Positions 31,007-41,990 of a DNA stretch of 64,000 nt are shown in pieces. The position numbers were made by a program, and so were the translations under genes. The first letter of the stretch is position 1. Each line of letters opens with the position of its first letter. The notes under the pieces were generated by a model. It was not told the origin of the DNA. It saw only the letters and a program-made list of their open reading frames with translations, and ran no database searches. The DNA comes from Prionace glauca. Lineage: Eukaryota > Chordata > Chondrichthyes > Carcharhiniformes > Carcharhinidae. The stretch lies in the NCBI GenBank assembly GCA_037974335.1, contig CM075760.1, positions 26,633,197-26,697,196 of the forward strand. Reading direction: 5' to 3'.

Positions 31007-32345
31007 GACTATTATCCGAAAAAGGGAGGGATGAAGATGTCTTTACATAGATGGGTCACTGGGTGGCGCAGTGGCTCTTTCACTGAACAGCCTTCAGTTC
31101 AACCACATCCCACACATGACAGCGGGAACATGCCTGTCTGGGAAAGGGGGCAGCCCTATAATAGGGAAAATGGAGCCCAGTGGATGGGTTTTTGAGAGCG
31201 GAATTAAACCAAGGCAGAGGCAGTTATTTTTTTATTTAAAATTTATTTAAAAATTCAGACAATATTTTACAGGGAATTTTTTTTAAGTTAGAAAAGTGAA
31301 CATAACGATCGAGCTTCACATTGAGAACAGAACAAATGCACAGGGAATCCGTCAATATTTGTACATCTGTTACATACACCACAAAGAGAATACAGACCTT
31401 AATAGAAAGATGAATTAACAGATGTGAATAAGGAATGAGAAAAGTTTCTCATGTATACATGAAATTTAAACTACGGGAAAACTATTAACCACAGTTGCAT
31501 TGTAACAAAAAAAAAGTCTCGTATTTTTCACACTGGAAACTGATATAACGTCTACGATTGTCTCAGTTACAGATTCAGAATGATAAAATGAGAGAATAAA
31601 ATAACCGAGAGCAGATATTGCATTTGAGTCACAGAGAGATCTTGATAATCAGCCCAGAGTCAAAAAATTCAACTCATCACTTGATCTGTAAAATAAAGAC
31701 AATGAAGCAGATGTTCCTGATGTTGGGGCATTAATATTGGAGTTTTTATTCATGGAATGTTGTCATTGGCTGAACACACCATGGTTGAATAAGAATCTGT
31801 CATTTTGCAGGAGAAAGCTATTTCTGTGAAAGTGGCCTGGTGTGAAAACTAAATTAATAAATACAGCGCGGATAAAGTAAATTCTAAAACATGCTGGTGG
31901 GTAAGCTGGTGATTAGAGTTTGTATTTTTCGCTGCTGTTTAGATTTCAGGTCTGAAATTGAAGATTTATTGCTCTCATCCAAACTCTGAAAACAAATGTG
32001 AGTTATTGCCTGGATGAACATATAAAACATAATTTTGCCTCGAGTCCTGGAGTGCACACACTGAGCAAATTCAACTGGAGGTTCTCTTGTCATTTCTGGC
32101 AGAAACTTGGGAAGAGACGAGCTGAAGGACAGTTTAAATGATGCCGGCCCTTCACTGCATGTTACTGTGTGCAGCTCATTGTGTTTCTGAGGTGAGATGA
32201 TTTCTGTTTGTTCCTCAGTTCAGACTTACCTGAATCAGTGAAGGAGCAGGCTCAATCCTCCTGATGGCCGTTCCAAGTTTCATTGCTTTTAATGAATTTC
32301 AGTAACATTATCATCAAATAACATTATTGTGACAGCGTTTCACGT

Positions 32346-32427
32346 GGTAGCGTGGCCGAGCGGTCTAAGGCGCTGGATTAAGGCTCCAGTCTCTTCGGAG
32401 GCGTGGGTTCGAATCCCACCGCTGCCA
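32346..32427 (+). tRNA. tRNA-Leu(AAG), right-arm copy
   Basis: 82 nt, matching the vertebrate consensus: acceptor GGTAGCG with CGCTGCC fully paired, anticodon AAG, variable arm ctcttcggag, T-arm gtgggttcgaatcccac, and TTTT within about 16 nt. It looks functional, unlike its left mirror, which has lost acceptor pairing. Confidence 0.96.
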
Positions 32428-32529
32428 AAATGGATTTGAGTTTTGGTCTCACAGCTCAGATTGAATGCAGGAATGTGTCCTGTGTCGTTTTCGTCAAGAA
32501 CAACGAACAGAAACATTGCCAGCTGAACA

Positions 32530-32737
32530 ATTTGCTGGAGTAAAGCAGTGTGTGCAAGTGGCCCCTTTCGAGAGCACACACACACAGTGAATTTCTGACT
32601 GCCGAGTTAAACTGATGAAGGAGCAGCGCTCCAAAAGCTCGTAATTCAAAATAATTCTGTTTTACTTTAACGTGGTGTTGTGAGAATGCGTTCTGTACCC
32701 ACTTCAATCCAACACTGGCGTCTCCACATCATGATAT
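32530..32737 (+). mobile_element. Penelope-like 3' fragment, right arm
   Basis: Mirror of 29058-29270. Contains ctgatgaaggagcagcgctc and ends with ggcgtctccacatcatg. Confidence 0.6.
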
Positions 32738-32929
32738 AAATAACAGGATTACAAACAGTGAGGCTGTATTGCCTGCCCAAGAATTAAGGTGATGGGCTTG
32801 ATTTTTCTAACTGAAACTGAAATCGGATCGTGTACACATCCCATCATTCCCATTTCTACCCAGATACTTACAGAATTAATCTGGGTCTTGTGATAACCAC
32901 GGTACTACAGAAACAGGGTGATGACCTCA

Positions 32930-33060
32930 GGGCAAGCAGATCTGGAGAAACAACTAGACTGGCTCCAGAAGCCCATCTTTTTCCCACAGTAATTGATATT
33001 ACATTGTCTCTGCTGTTTCCTCCTGTCAAAATGAATAATGATGTTTCCCACTGCATTAAA
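32930..33060 (-). repeat. Locus-specific repeated block, right arm
   Basis: Mirror of 28735-28870 (plus-strand text gtttcctcctgtcaaaatga). Confidence 0.6.
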
Positions 33061-33198
33061 GTTTTGAAAAAAAAAAGTATTCATGACGTTTAAAGCAAAT
33101 CAAATGAACACCTGAAAATGATGCATTAACGAATAGGCAGAAATCATTTTTCTCTTAGATATTTGGGAGACGGAAGCTTCCAATCTCCCAGCCAGCCG

Positions 33199-33271
33199 GC
33201 CGAAATAGCTCAGTTGGGAGAGCGTTAGACTGAAAATGTAAAGGTCCCTGGTTCGATCCCGGGTTTCGGCA
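33199..33271 (+). tRNA. tRNA-Phe(GAA), right-arm copy with anticodon-stem mismatch
   Basis: 73 nt. All arms match tRNA-Phe except the anticodon stem, which is TTAGA against TGTAA and so gives a G-G clash. The loop is CTGAAAA, so GAA is kept. TTTT follows. The left copy at 28.5 kb is fully paired, so this is probably the weaker copy. Confidence 0.85.
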
Positions 33272-33663
33272 GGATTCCGTTGCTGGTTTTCTGTGCTCTC
33301 TGCTAAACAGTCCTGCATTTTGTCTCGCACTGTCTTCAAACATCAATTGACACAAACTGCAACAGACGAAATACCCACCGCAATTTCCACCCTGCCAGGT
33401 GTTGTTCTATTTCCTCCTTGTTGGATTTCGCTTTTTAAAAAACTTCCTCTATTTCTAAACATTCCCAATGTTAATGAAAGGTGATGGAGGTGAAGGTTTA
33501 TCTTTGTTTCCTTATGCACACATGCCATGTAACGTCCTGAGTTTTTCCAACCTCATCACATTTCAGTGCAGATGTCAGGTCCGCTTTTACATGGCAGTGA
33601 AAATACATTTAGTTGACCTGCTGTTTCATCCAAAACAATGTATATTTGCATTACCTCTTTCGA

Positions 33664-33957
33664 TTCCCCCAGAAGGAGGCCATTCGGCCCATCGAGTCCG
33701 CACCCACAACAATCCCACACACGCCCTATTCCCCGTAAACCCACATATTTACCCTCCTAATCCCTGTGACACTAGGATCAATTTAGCATGGCCAATCAAA
33801 CTAAAACACACTTCTTTGAATCAGACACCAGAACACCCGGAGGAAACCCACGGAGGCACGGGGAGAACGTGCAAACTCTGCATAGGCGGTGACCCGAGGA
33901 CCTGAGTCCCTGGCGCTGTGAGACATCAGTGCTAATCACTGTGCTACCGCGCTGTCC
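33664..33957 (-). mobile_element. tRNA-derived SINE (V-SINE/HE1-like), right arm
   Basis: Mirror of 27846-28140. In plus-strand text it ends in tgctaatcactgtgctaccg. It keeps the same damaged B box as the left copy, so the damage predates the duplication. Confidence 0.8.
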
Positions 33958-34045
33958 TTTCTACTGCATTCAATGTTACTGCAGTTCACTCCATTCAAAG
34001 TATTAGCATCAATCTGTGATAAACCATCCTGTGGTATTTCTGCTG

Positions 34046-34556
34046 GAGTGCAGAGTAGGTTTACTAGGCTGATACCGGAGTTGAGGGGATTGAGCTATGA
34101 GGAGAGGCTGAATAAACTAGGCTTGTACTCGTTAGAGTTTAGAAGAATGAGGGGAGATCTCATTGAGACGTATAAGATGATGAATGGGATGGATAGGATA
34201 GAGGTGGAGAGACTCTTGCCGCTCAGAAACGACAGTAGGACTAGGGGGCACAGCCTCAAGGTAAAGGGGAGGCGGTTTAGAACAGAGTTGAGGAGGAACA
34301 TCTTCACTCAAAGGGTGGTGAATCTCTGGAATTCTCTGCCCGTTGAAGTGGTGGAGGCTGCCTACCTAAATATTTTCAAGAAGCGGGTTGATGGGTTTTT
34401 GATAAGAGAAGGGACTAAGGGTTATCGGGAGAGGGCGGGAAGGTGGAGCTGAGTCACGACAGATCAGCCATGATCTTATTGAATGGCGGGGCAGGCTCGA
34501 AGGGCCAGATGGCCTACTCCTGCTCCTATTTCTTATTATGTTCTTATTATGTTCTC
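34046..34556 (+). mobile_element. CR1 LINE present only in the right arm
   Basis: A 5'-truncated CR1 whose open frame starts at VQSRFTRLIPELRGL and runs to the natural stop after GYRERAGRWS, with no break in that part. The tail is ttcttattatgttctc. The left arm at about 27740-27760 shows the unoccupied site (tgctg followed directly by aataacattaaattatc on the minus strand). It belongs to the same subfamily as the copies at 2.5, 8.1 and 53.5 kb. Confidence 0.9.
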
Positions 34557-35051
34557 TTATTAAATTATCAGCGTTAATGGACCATCCAATGTTGGACGCC
34601 ATTGATTTGAAACTTTGCTGCTTTTCTGGGTGAACTCCAGCTCTCCATTCCTCCCGCAATGTCACCGCTTAAACTGAGTCTTTCTCCTTCCCACATTGTT
34701 AAACTCAGTTATTGGTTTCTGAGTGAAAACTGCCTCCATTTCACAGGGGGTGGGAGAGTTTACTATTTCATTCAATTAAAAGTTTTCTTGTCATGGAAGC
34801 AGAGATTTGGACCGAGATCTGCAAATATTTGTGTCAGTAGAAACAATAAATTTCCCCCATTAACAGTTAGATTTTAACCGCATCAGCATTTCGTACCATC
34901 AGCCCTTTCTTGCCTATCGCTCTCTTAATTTCTTTTTGATTCTTTACATGTGACTTTCCCAATTCCGATACAAACAAAGAAATCTCCCTAATATTGATTC
35001 TGACAGGTGCAGACCGAGAAGTAACGCAGAATTATTGTAATAAAATCTACA

Positions 35052-35123
35052 TTCCCTGACCGGGAGTCGAACCGAGGCTACAGTACTGAGAGCGCCGAAT
35101 CCTAACCACTAGACCACCAGGAA
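35052..35123 (-). pseudogene. tRNA-Glu(CTC), right-arm copy, decayed
   Basis: The minus strand follows tRNA-Glu, but the anticodon stem (cggcg against tactg) and T-stem (ctcgg against cccgg) are broken. The CTC triplet is kept, and the acceptor has one mismatch. Mirror of 27167-27238, which is better preserved. Confidence 0.75.
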
Positions 35124-35444
35124 AGCTGACACAAATATTTTAAAATGTTGATTTATCCATGAATCACCTGCTTTTTATTGCATTTCGGACTTTTTATTCA
35201 CCAATTGCAAATTTATCCTTCACATTTTATCCTTCACAAAGACCTTGTTTTTGTCAAAACTGAGTATGTCATGTTTCTATTTAGATGAGAAAACACCACG
35301 CTGGTTAGTAGTATACTGTATACACTCTCTCAGTAATGACTGAACTGGACTCAGTCTGCATTCATATTAGCACAGGTGCTGTATCGATATCTGGTGCATT
35401 CGGTTCTGTCTCTGTATTACTGCACAAAACCCGTCCCTCATTTA

Positions 35445-35645
35445 TATTACAACTGATCATATTAGTTGGATTCACCATGCAAAAATTGCCCGTTATTTTC
35501 CCTTTGAGTATGTGGATTAGCCATGGTAAATGTGTGGGGCTAATGGGGATAGGGCAGAGGGGAGGACCTGGGTGGGATGCAGACTCGGTGGGCCAAGATA
35601 ACCTTTCTTCTGAACTGTAGGAATTCTATGGTTCTATGTCTAAGA
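35445..35645 (+). mobile_element. SINE 3' half, right arm
   Basis: Mirror of 26645-26830: gattagccatggtaaatgtg, then agactcggtgggccaagata, then tctatggttctatg. Confidence 0.65.
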
Positions 35646-36190
35646 AATATCATAGACATTTGCGTGCTTATTTATTATAAATAATCTATTTTCTAATAAC
35701 CCCCTTTGGTGAAATGATTTTTTAAAGCAATTCCCTTCAGTTTTCCCAGTGATAACCTTCACCCCATCTCTGCCTTCCCTGAGTGCATGGAAACACCAAA
35801 CAGTTCATGTTTTTCAACTGAAGAACATTTAATATGTAAGTATTTATTGACAACCATTCTGTTGTGTGTTCTTGCAAACAAAATGATTTCAGCCTCACTA
35901 TTTTGTTCCCGGTGTTGATTTATCTGTCTTTAGAGATGTGCTGGAAAACGGATAGACTGACAATGTGTGACAGCAATACTCACAACGGTTTCAACTCTCT
36001 TCAGTTCAGCAACACATTGTTAATCAATGTTCCTTTCTTTTGCCAAGGTGCATGAACCAAAATGTTTGCCTTCATTCGGATTTTTTAACATGCATAAAAA
36101 GGACAATAACCATATAATTTGCAAGAAAAGATGAAGTCATCTTGTTTGTTCAGAGACTGTGATTAATGTCCCTCAGCACACGGTTTAATT

Positions 36191-36222
36191 GTTCCAATGG
36201 GGCATTAGAGGATTTATAAATA
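36191..36222 (+). promoter_or_regulatory. Candidate promoter (CCAAT and TATA) of the right GPCR
   Basis: gttccaatgg at 36191 and ttataaata at 36214-36222, about 80 nt before the ATG. The same pair is kept in the left arm. Confidence 0.55.
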
Positions 36223-36301
36223 GGAAATTTCACACTGTGTGCAATATTGTTTAACTGGGAGTGTTCTCTAGTACAGTCAGCGATCGTTGAATTTCAGAGC
36301 C

Positions 36302-37862
36302 ATGTTCTGGATTATACCACTTGAGCTTCGTATTCTTTGGGTATTTTACGATATCCAAAGGATTTACTACCCGATCCTTGCTGTAGTTGGTGTCACTGGT
36401 AAGTCATATTTCTCTGTGTTCATTGTCCTTGTCCATGTTACCCAGTTATTGATATCATTCTGTGTAACCTTCATGGTTTCTTGCTGTGAATGCACTGGAA
36501 ACATTTCTCATTGCCACACAGATATCCTCACACTACCTGACATTCACTTTAAATCTTTCCACTTTACGGTTGTCGTTATGTAAGATGATTTCCAGTGTTA
36601 TGATTCACAGCCAATTCCAAATCAGCTGATTTAACATCTTCAACTGCACAGCCTTCAGCACAATCAAAGCAGAGTCATCCAGACCAGAAACATTTGCTCC
36701 AAACCTACTGGCACCATTGTGTCCCCCATATACAAATCTGAAGAAGGCAGCAAATTGGAGACTTTATTAACTGGTGAATGTGGCTTCTTGCTACATCATT
36801 GCGAGGCTTTTCTGCTGTGAACTTTGTCTCGAGCAGAATAGGTGAATTCAGTCTATTCCGGGGTGGATTTAATAAAAATATTTCAGCTGTTCCCAAGGAT
36901 CCTGAGAGATTGTTTCTCTTGTGCTCAGTCTAAAACACGAATAAATTGTGTTTCTCTTCCTTATAGTGAATGTATTGACGATTCTTATCCTGTCACGAGG
37001 GAAGTGTGGTCTTTCCAAAAGTGTGATATGTTACCTCATTTCCATGTCAGCAGCGGATCTACTGGTCGTTATCATCGATCTCATTTTGAGGCAAATTCCC
37101 ATGAACTTTCAATTTTTAATCAGTTACCACATTAAAATATGTAATATCCATGCTGTGCTGCTTTATGCAGTCACTGATTGCTCTGTCTGGTTCACTGTCT
37201 CTTTCACCTTTGATCGATTTGTGGCTATTACTTGTCAGAAGCTGAAAATAAAATACTGCACTGAGAAAACTGCAACAGTGGTTCTCGGAACTGTGAGTGT
37301 GCTATTCAGTGTAAAGAACATTTTCTGGTATTTCATGTATGATGATAGATATACGATTCAGAATTTTCCCCATTTTTGTAATGTAGACATTGGTGTCCTC
37401 TCTTCTGAAGCATGGGGAGCAGTTGAAAATCTGCATTATATTTTAACACCGTTCATTCCTTTTTTGTTGATTCTGTTGCTGAATGTTTTCACCATTAAAC
37501 ACATTCTAGGGTCGACCAAATTCCGCAGGAGACTTCAGAGTCACAAGCGTATGGATAGTTCAAAGGACCCAGAGACAGTGAAGAGAAGAAAATCCATTAT
37601 CTTACTATTTGCTCTATCAGGAAATTTTATCCTGCTATGGTCAATCTTATTTATCCACTCCTTTTGTGAACGATTATATAACTTAAAGTTAATTAATTTT
37701 TATATTCCTGCATTTGTGCGGGAATTGGGATTTATGCTCCAACTCCTGAGTTGCTGCACCAATACATACATTTACGCAGTGACCCAGACACAATTCAGAG
37801 AGGATCTAAAGAATGTGATCAGATCTCCATTTAATGCAATTGTGAAATTACTTACTGAATAA
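36302..37862 (+). CDS. GPR139-like class A GPCR, right copy (two exons)
   Basis: A predicted plasma-membrane receptor of 330 residues. Exon 1 is 36302-36398, the intron is 36399-36966 (gtaagt donor, ttatag acceptor), and exon 2 is 36967-37862. The ATG chosen is MFWIIPLEL. The exon-2 open frame also starts upstream inside the intron, but that start would lose the N-terminus and half of TM1. Class A landmarks match the left copy: N1.50, D2.50, C3.25, FDRF, P5.50, NTYIY. By hand the two proteins differ at about 30 positions, about 91 percent identity. The differences cluster at the TM2 end and first extracellular loop (MNFQFLISYH against MKLNFLFIYH), in ECL2 (CNVDIGVLSS against CYVGNDVLYS) and in TM6. 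TM3, the end of TM5, the third loop and the C-tail are nearly unchanged. No stop or frame break was seen. Ligand and expression are unknown. Confidence 0.88.
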
Positions 37863-37868
37863 CAGATT

Positions 37869-39170
37869 TCTTCTTCAACAACAGGAAGCCCCCAAGCAGA
37901 ATTTCTCATGGGAAGATCACTTTGCCCAAAGTTAAGTCTGATCTTCCAAGGGTGGAAGTTGACACCCAGTGCCATTCCCATCAACCGGGAGGGGCACTTA
38001 AAGGCAGTTGATAGGTTATTAGTAAAGAATCATGGCAATGGATCCGCGTGGTTTTGAGGGACGTTCCTATCAGGGCCTGTTTCCTATCAATTCTGTTTGG
38101 GAGATACCCTCCCATGGGAATTCTTCAATCATCTACAACCCATAAAACCCCAACCATTGCAAGAAAAAGAAATCAATTCCCAGCACACCACGAACTTCAG
38201 AAAGAATTCCAGGCACTCCAGCTCCTGCTCTCCATCTCCACCAGTGAGAAACTCAGGGCCTGAAACAGACACAGCGGGTTTAGCCTCTCGACCACATTGT
38301 CTCCCAGTAAAGGGAACTCAGGCCACAGTGCTGGTGGTGGAAGAGGCGAGCTTCCGTCTGCAGAAACTCACCCACTTAGGAGGCCGAGCAGGACGCACCA
38401 GACCCAGCATTGAAACGAGCCGTTGATGTCGTCTATATGGATATCAGTAAGGTGTTTGACAAAGATTCAGAAAATAGCACTTGCCCCAATTTTTTTCCAT
38501 TTCTCTATAACTGCAGTTGTATAATATCATTAAAGACATAAGGGTTTGTAAAAGTCCTATGGCTGTGAGATTATGTACTGCATTAACATTTAACAAAAAC
38601 AATTTGAAATGAGTCAGGTGATTTGAAAATATTTTCCAAGTTTGCAAACGCAATAATCGCTATAATTCAGAACAGCGAAAGCATGGAAGTGTTTAGAATT
38701 GTATGTGCGCACAAAGCTGCCACACCAGCAGAGAATGTCTACCATCCGCTGTTTATATTACAAGTACAGGTTTTATCAATATATAAAATACACAGCAAGT
38801 CGGTAATAATCAGGACAATGAGGATAGTCTAAAACTTTTAAAGAACGGTGCTTTTAAATCTGCAAAATGCTGAGGTGGAAAGCAGATAGTTTGAAGTGAC
38901 GAGAATCTGTTGTGTGTTTACCTCGTAAGTTTCACAGTATCAGCAGTGACCAGATTGGACAGTTTTGGAAATTAAAAAAATCACATGAAAAACCTGTGAG
39001 ACTATTTCACCTCACTGTCGATTTCTTGTTCCAGGTAACAACAATTAGTGTTTCATTGGCTGAAGGAGTCATTCATGTTCTTTCTGGACATGACTTTTCT
39101 CCAACAAATATTCCTTGTGTATATATTTTTTTTAATTATGAAGTGGAAAGGCGGGCTAAATGTTCCATCG
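37869..39170. other. Intergenic beyond the right arm
   Basis: No gene was recognised. A 50-bp LINE scrap at 38414-38465 (gttgatgtcgtctatatgga, RT motif A) lies here. The stretch 37870-38410 is richer in C and may be an unidentified repeat. Confidence 0.45.
38414..38465 (+). mobile_element. CR1 RT motif A scrap
   Basis: Encodes VDVVYMDISKVFDK, a CR1 motif A. It ends abruptly on both sides. Confidence 0.6.
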
Positions 39171-39176
39171 CTATCT

Positions 39177-39247
39177 TCCCTAATGGTCCATCTGTTTGGA
39201 AACAGCCCTCTCACCATCGCGGCCTGGGTTTAATTCGGGTCAGGGAA
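39177..39247 (+). pseudogene. tRNA-Glu(CTC) pseudogene
   Basis: 71 nt. The ends pair (TCCCTAA with TCAGGGA in part) and the anticodon CTC is readable (ccctctcacc). The D-arm is scrambled and the B box is damaged (gtttaattc). It is followed by the locus-specific block, as at 20.6 kb but inverted. Confidence 0.6.
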
Positions 39248-39249
39248 TG

Positions 39250-39370
39250 ACAATTTGTTGATTGCGTGCAGCAGATGAACGAAGAGGACCTGGAATTGCT
39301 TCCTGATTGAAAACAGGAGCGATAGCTCCAGTGACACGAGTTCTTTTGTTGGTCAGTCATGCTTGCATTT
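39250..39370 (-). repeat. Locus-specific repeated block
   Basis: On the minus strand it reads tcgctcctgttttcaatcag, matching 20565-20600 (tcgctcctgttttccatcgg), again beside a tRNA-Glu copy. Confidence 0.5.
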
Positions 39371-39869
39371 CAATGTTGTCTCTTTCAGAGAAATTCATTC
39401 AGAATGAAGATGTTGGTGTTAAATAAATGTATTGAAGTTAAAGGTTGAATCAAAAGAATGGAAAAAATGCAATTTGATTTGATAAGATTTATTTTCTCTG
39501 CTCATTTTCGTATCAGCAAATCGTCATTTTCTGCAAAAGGAGAGTATGATGTTGGATAAGTGATCGGAGACCGCCCTCCCGTGGACCGTACAGCATTGGA
39601 AACAGGCGCAGAAACAAGACCCAAAATATCTGCACTCAGAGACACACCCAATACAGCCACACACTGGACAAGAGTCAACTTCCGTTCAACATCCACACTG
39701 TTAGCACCACTTAGAGTTTTGAAGGTTTCAGTCAATTTGCCTCTGACGCTTTTGAACTCTCTGGGTACAAACCTGACGTCACTATCCTTTTCTCATAAGA
39801 TAACCCAAACATAGCTGGCAATGGTTTAGTGAAAATCCTCTGAACTATTATTTTAACACATTAACTTTT
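39371..39869. other. Intergenic, nothing recognised
   Basis: No coding or repeat signature is clear. Confidence 0.4.
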
Positions 39870-40040
39870 TTTAAGATAAGGAGACAACAACTGTGCACAA
39901 TATTCGAGATATGCCCACTGCCCTCGCCAACGGCCAAATTTCCGATCTATCTTTGTGCCGTTAGCACATTTAGCATTTATATCTTCACTCTCTTCATCAC
40001 TGCAGAAATCATCCCAATTATATGTTTCTTCACAAATTCA
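39870..40040 (-). mobile_element. Decayed LINE fragment, antisense
   Basis: In plus-strand text, acaactgtgcacaatattcg and ttagcacatttagcatttat resemble the complement of CR1-group coding text. Weak. Confidence 0.35.
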
Positions 40041-40129
40041 GCCAGAATGTATTTGTTCAGGTCAGATCCAGTTTATTTAACTTGTTTGAGTTTTATGCTG
40101 AGTAACAGATAGTTTGTGAGTGTATTTCT

Positions 40130-41160
40130 CTTAATAGGCTTCCAAAAGTCATGTGATACTGTGCTGCACCGCAGCCTTGTGAGTAACTGTGGAGATCAGA
40201 GAATAAAATGGATAGGAGCGACATGGATAGGAAATTGCCTGAGTGCCAGGAAACAATTCGTAGCTGTTTTTCGGAGTAGAACAAATCTTGCAGTCATGTT
40301 GCCAGGAAAAGGTTATATGAACATTGAAATTCACGACAGGAATGCCCGAGAGCTTGAAGTGGAGGCCAGACTTTCAAAATCTGTGAACGATCCAAAACTT
40401 GGAAACATTGCCAACCATCAGTAAATCATTCAGAACTTCTGAACGCAAAAAGAAACTAATTGGTGGAATGGATGAGTAATTTGGATATTTATCCTATTGC
40501 AGAGAAAAGTTCCATGATTAGTTTTGTTCAGCAGAATTTGAAGTGAAAAATGGAAATAATGAAAAGGCCATGAAAGTGAATATAGACGCCGAGGGACTGG
40601 AGTGAATATGTTTATAAACCGTTCATGATGCAAGATAGGTTCAGACAGAAAAAGGGAATAGGTTTTTTTTGTCTGTTGGGGAAAAGAATGCAGAAGCGAG
40701 GAAGTTGCGCTATTTTTGTAGCTAACACATGGAAAATAGTCAGCCGAAAAAATCGTTCCAATTTGGGGCACCGAACGTAAGGCAGGATGTAAAGTCAATA
40801 GGCTGGAAGCAGGGAAGAAAAACACGAGAATAATTCCAGAGATCAGAAACTTCGGTGGCGAAAATATTTTGGAGAGGTTCGGACTAATTTCCTTGACTGA
40901 AAGTTGCTGATGTGACTTTAACGAGGCATTCAATATCCTGAGGGGTCTTGATAGAGTAGATAGAGAGAAACTGGTCAATGACAGAAAGATCCTGACACAG
41001 AGGGCGCGGGTTGTAGTAAATTGGTGGAAGAAACATGGAGACATCACGAAAAACATTGTCAGACAGTGAGTGATCCAGATCTGGAATGTGCTGTTTGAGA
41101 GTGTGGTGCAGGCAGAGCCAATTAATGGTTTCAAAATGGAATTGGATAATTGCCTGAAAA
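40130..41160 (+). mobile_element. Decayed CR1-group LINE
   Basis: Ordered landmarks are a motif-A-like FQKSCDTVLHRSLV (40140-40180), the 'W....LS.RKQFVAV' segment (to 40280), gttccaatttggggcacc (40757), ttggagaggttcggactaat (40870), gtcttgatagagtagataga (40948) and gatccagatctggaatgtgc (41070). The stretch 40440-40740 in between is not recognisable. Many breaks are present. Confidence 0.6.
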
Positions 41161-41990
41161 TGAACAAAATGCTGGACTGTGGGGTACAGAGTGTTCTTGG
41201 ATGAATTGCTCCTTTAGAGGACCAAAACATACATGACGCTTCAAAATGGCTTTCTTCCCTGCTGTAAATACTTTATCAATGTTGAAAGGAAGATAGTAGC
41301 ACAGAGGTAACGTCTCTGCGAAAGTAATTCCGAGGGTAGGCAAATTTCTCAAGCTATACATTCAAATCCAACTACAAAAGGTTCTAAAATGCAATTACAG
41401 TTTTGAATTTACAGATCGTTTCCGTAATTGCGGCCATGACAAGAAATATATCAGATTCTCTAACATTCTGCCGAAAGGAAAACCTTCCATCATTCCCCAG
41501 TTTAGCCCAGAGGTGACTCCAGGCGCACACTTGTTTGGCGATTACGTGCCTTCTATGATGTCTAGAAAACCAGTAAATTCAATGTATTAGCGATTGCCAA
41601 TATATGCTGGCTTACCAGCTGGATATACAGCTCATCAAAGAATAAGAAACCGCAACTGAAATCAGCATTTCACAGCACCTGCAACAGCAAAGGTCGTCCA
41701 GGAGATGGCAGTGAAACTGTGCTCTTTGGTACGACATGACACAGATGATCATCTCAGTTATTTCTGTAGCAGACTCAGTCTTTGTCCATCCTAAACGTGA
41801 CCCAGTTTCTCTGACACGAAATGATATTTCTGATTATCTGGCAATAATTCTCAGTTGATTCTGTACTCAGCAAAATCCCAGTTGTTATAATACTGCACCA
41901 AGCCTCATTGCCCCATTCATTCTGACGGTTATGACAGCACGGAATTAATTCTCGCCTAATGTCATGAAACTCCATATCTCCGCTGTTACT
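41161..41990. other. Intergenic, nothing recognised
   Basis: No gene, tRNA or repeat family is clear. Confidence 0.4.

Larger units (their letters stand above)
30046..31737. other. Spacer of the inverted duplication
   Basis: Single-copy between the arms. It holds a tRNA-like remnant, a Penelope-like fragment (30436-31006), a possible SINE head (ggcgcagtggctctttcac near 31063) and otherwise A-T-rich DNA without recognised features. Confidence 0.7.
31738..37868 (+). repeat. Right arm of the large inverted duplication
   Basis: Mirror of 24431-30045. The inner limit is seen where 'ttcatggaatgttgtcattg' pairs with 'caatgaaaacattccatgaa' at about 30025-30045. The outer limit is within ten bases of the GPCR stop codon. 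It is longer than the left arm, chiefly by a CR1 copy at 34046-34556. Confidence 0.92.

Noticed and set aside
36287-36583. A 98-codon protein from MNFRAMFW onward
   Set aside because: The first codon is TTG, not ATG, and the frame runs through the gtaagt donor into the intron. Only the part from 36302 to 36398 is taken as coding.
41285-41365. Possible tRNA-like sequence (gtagcacagaggtaacgtct)
   Set aside because: It resembles an A box by chance. No stems or B box could be paired.
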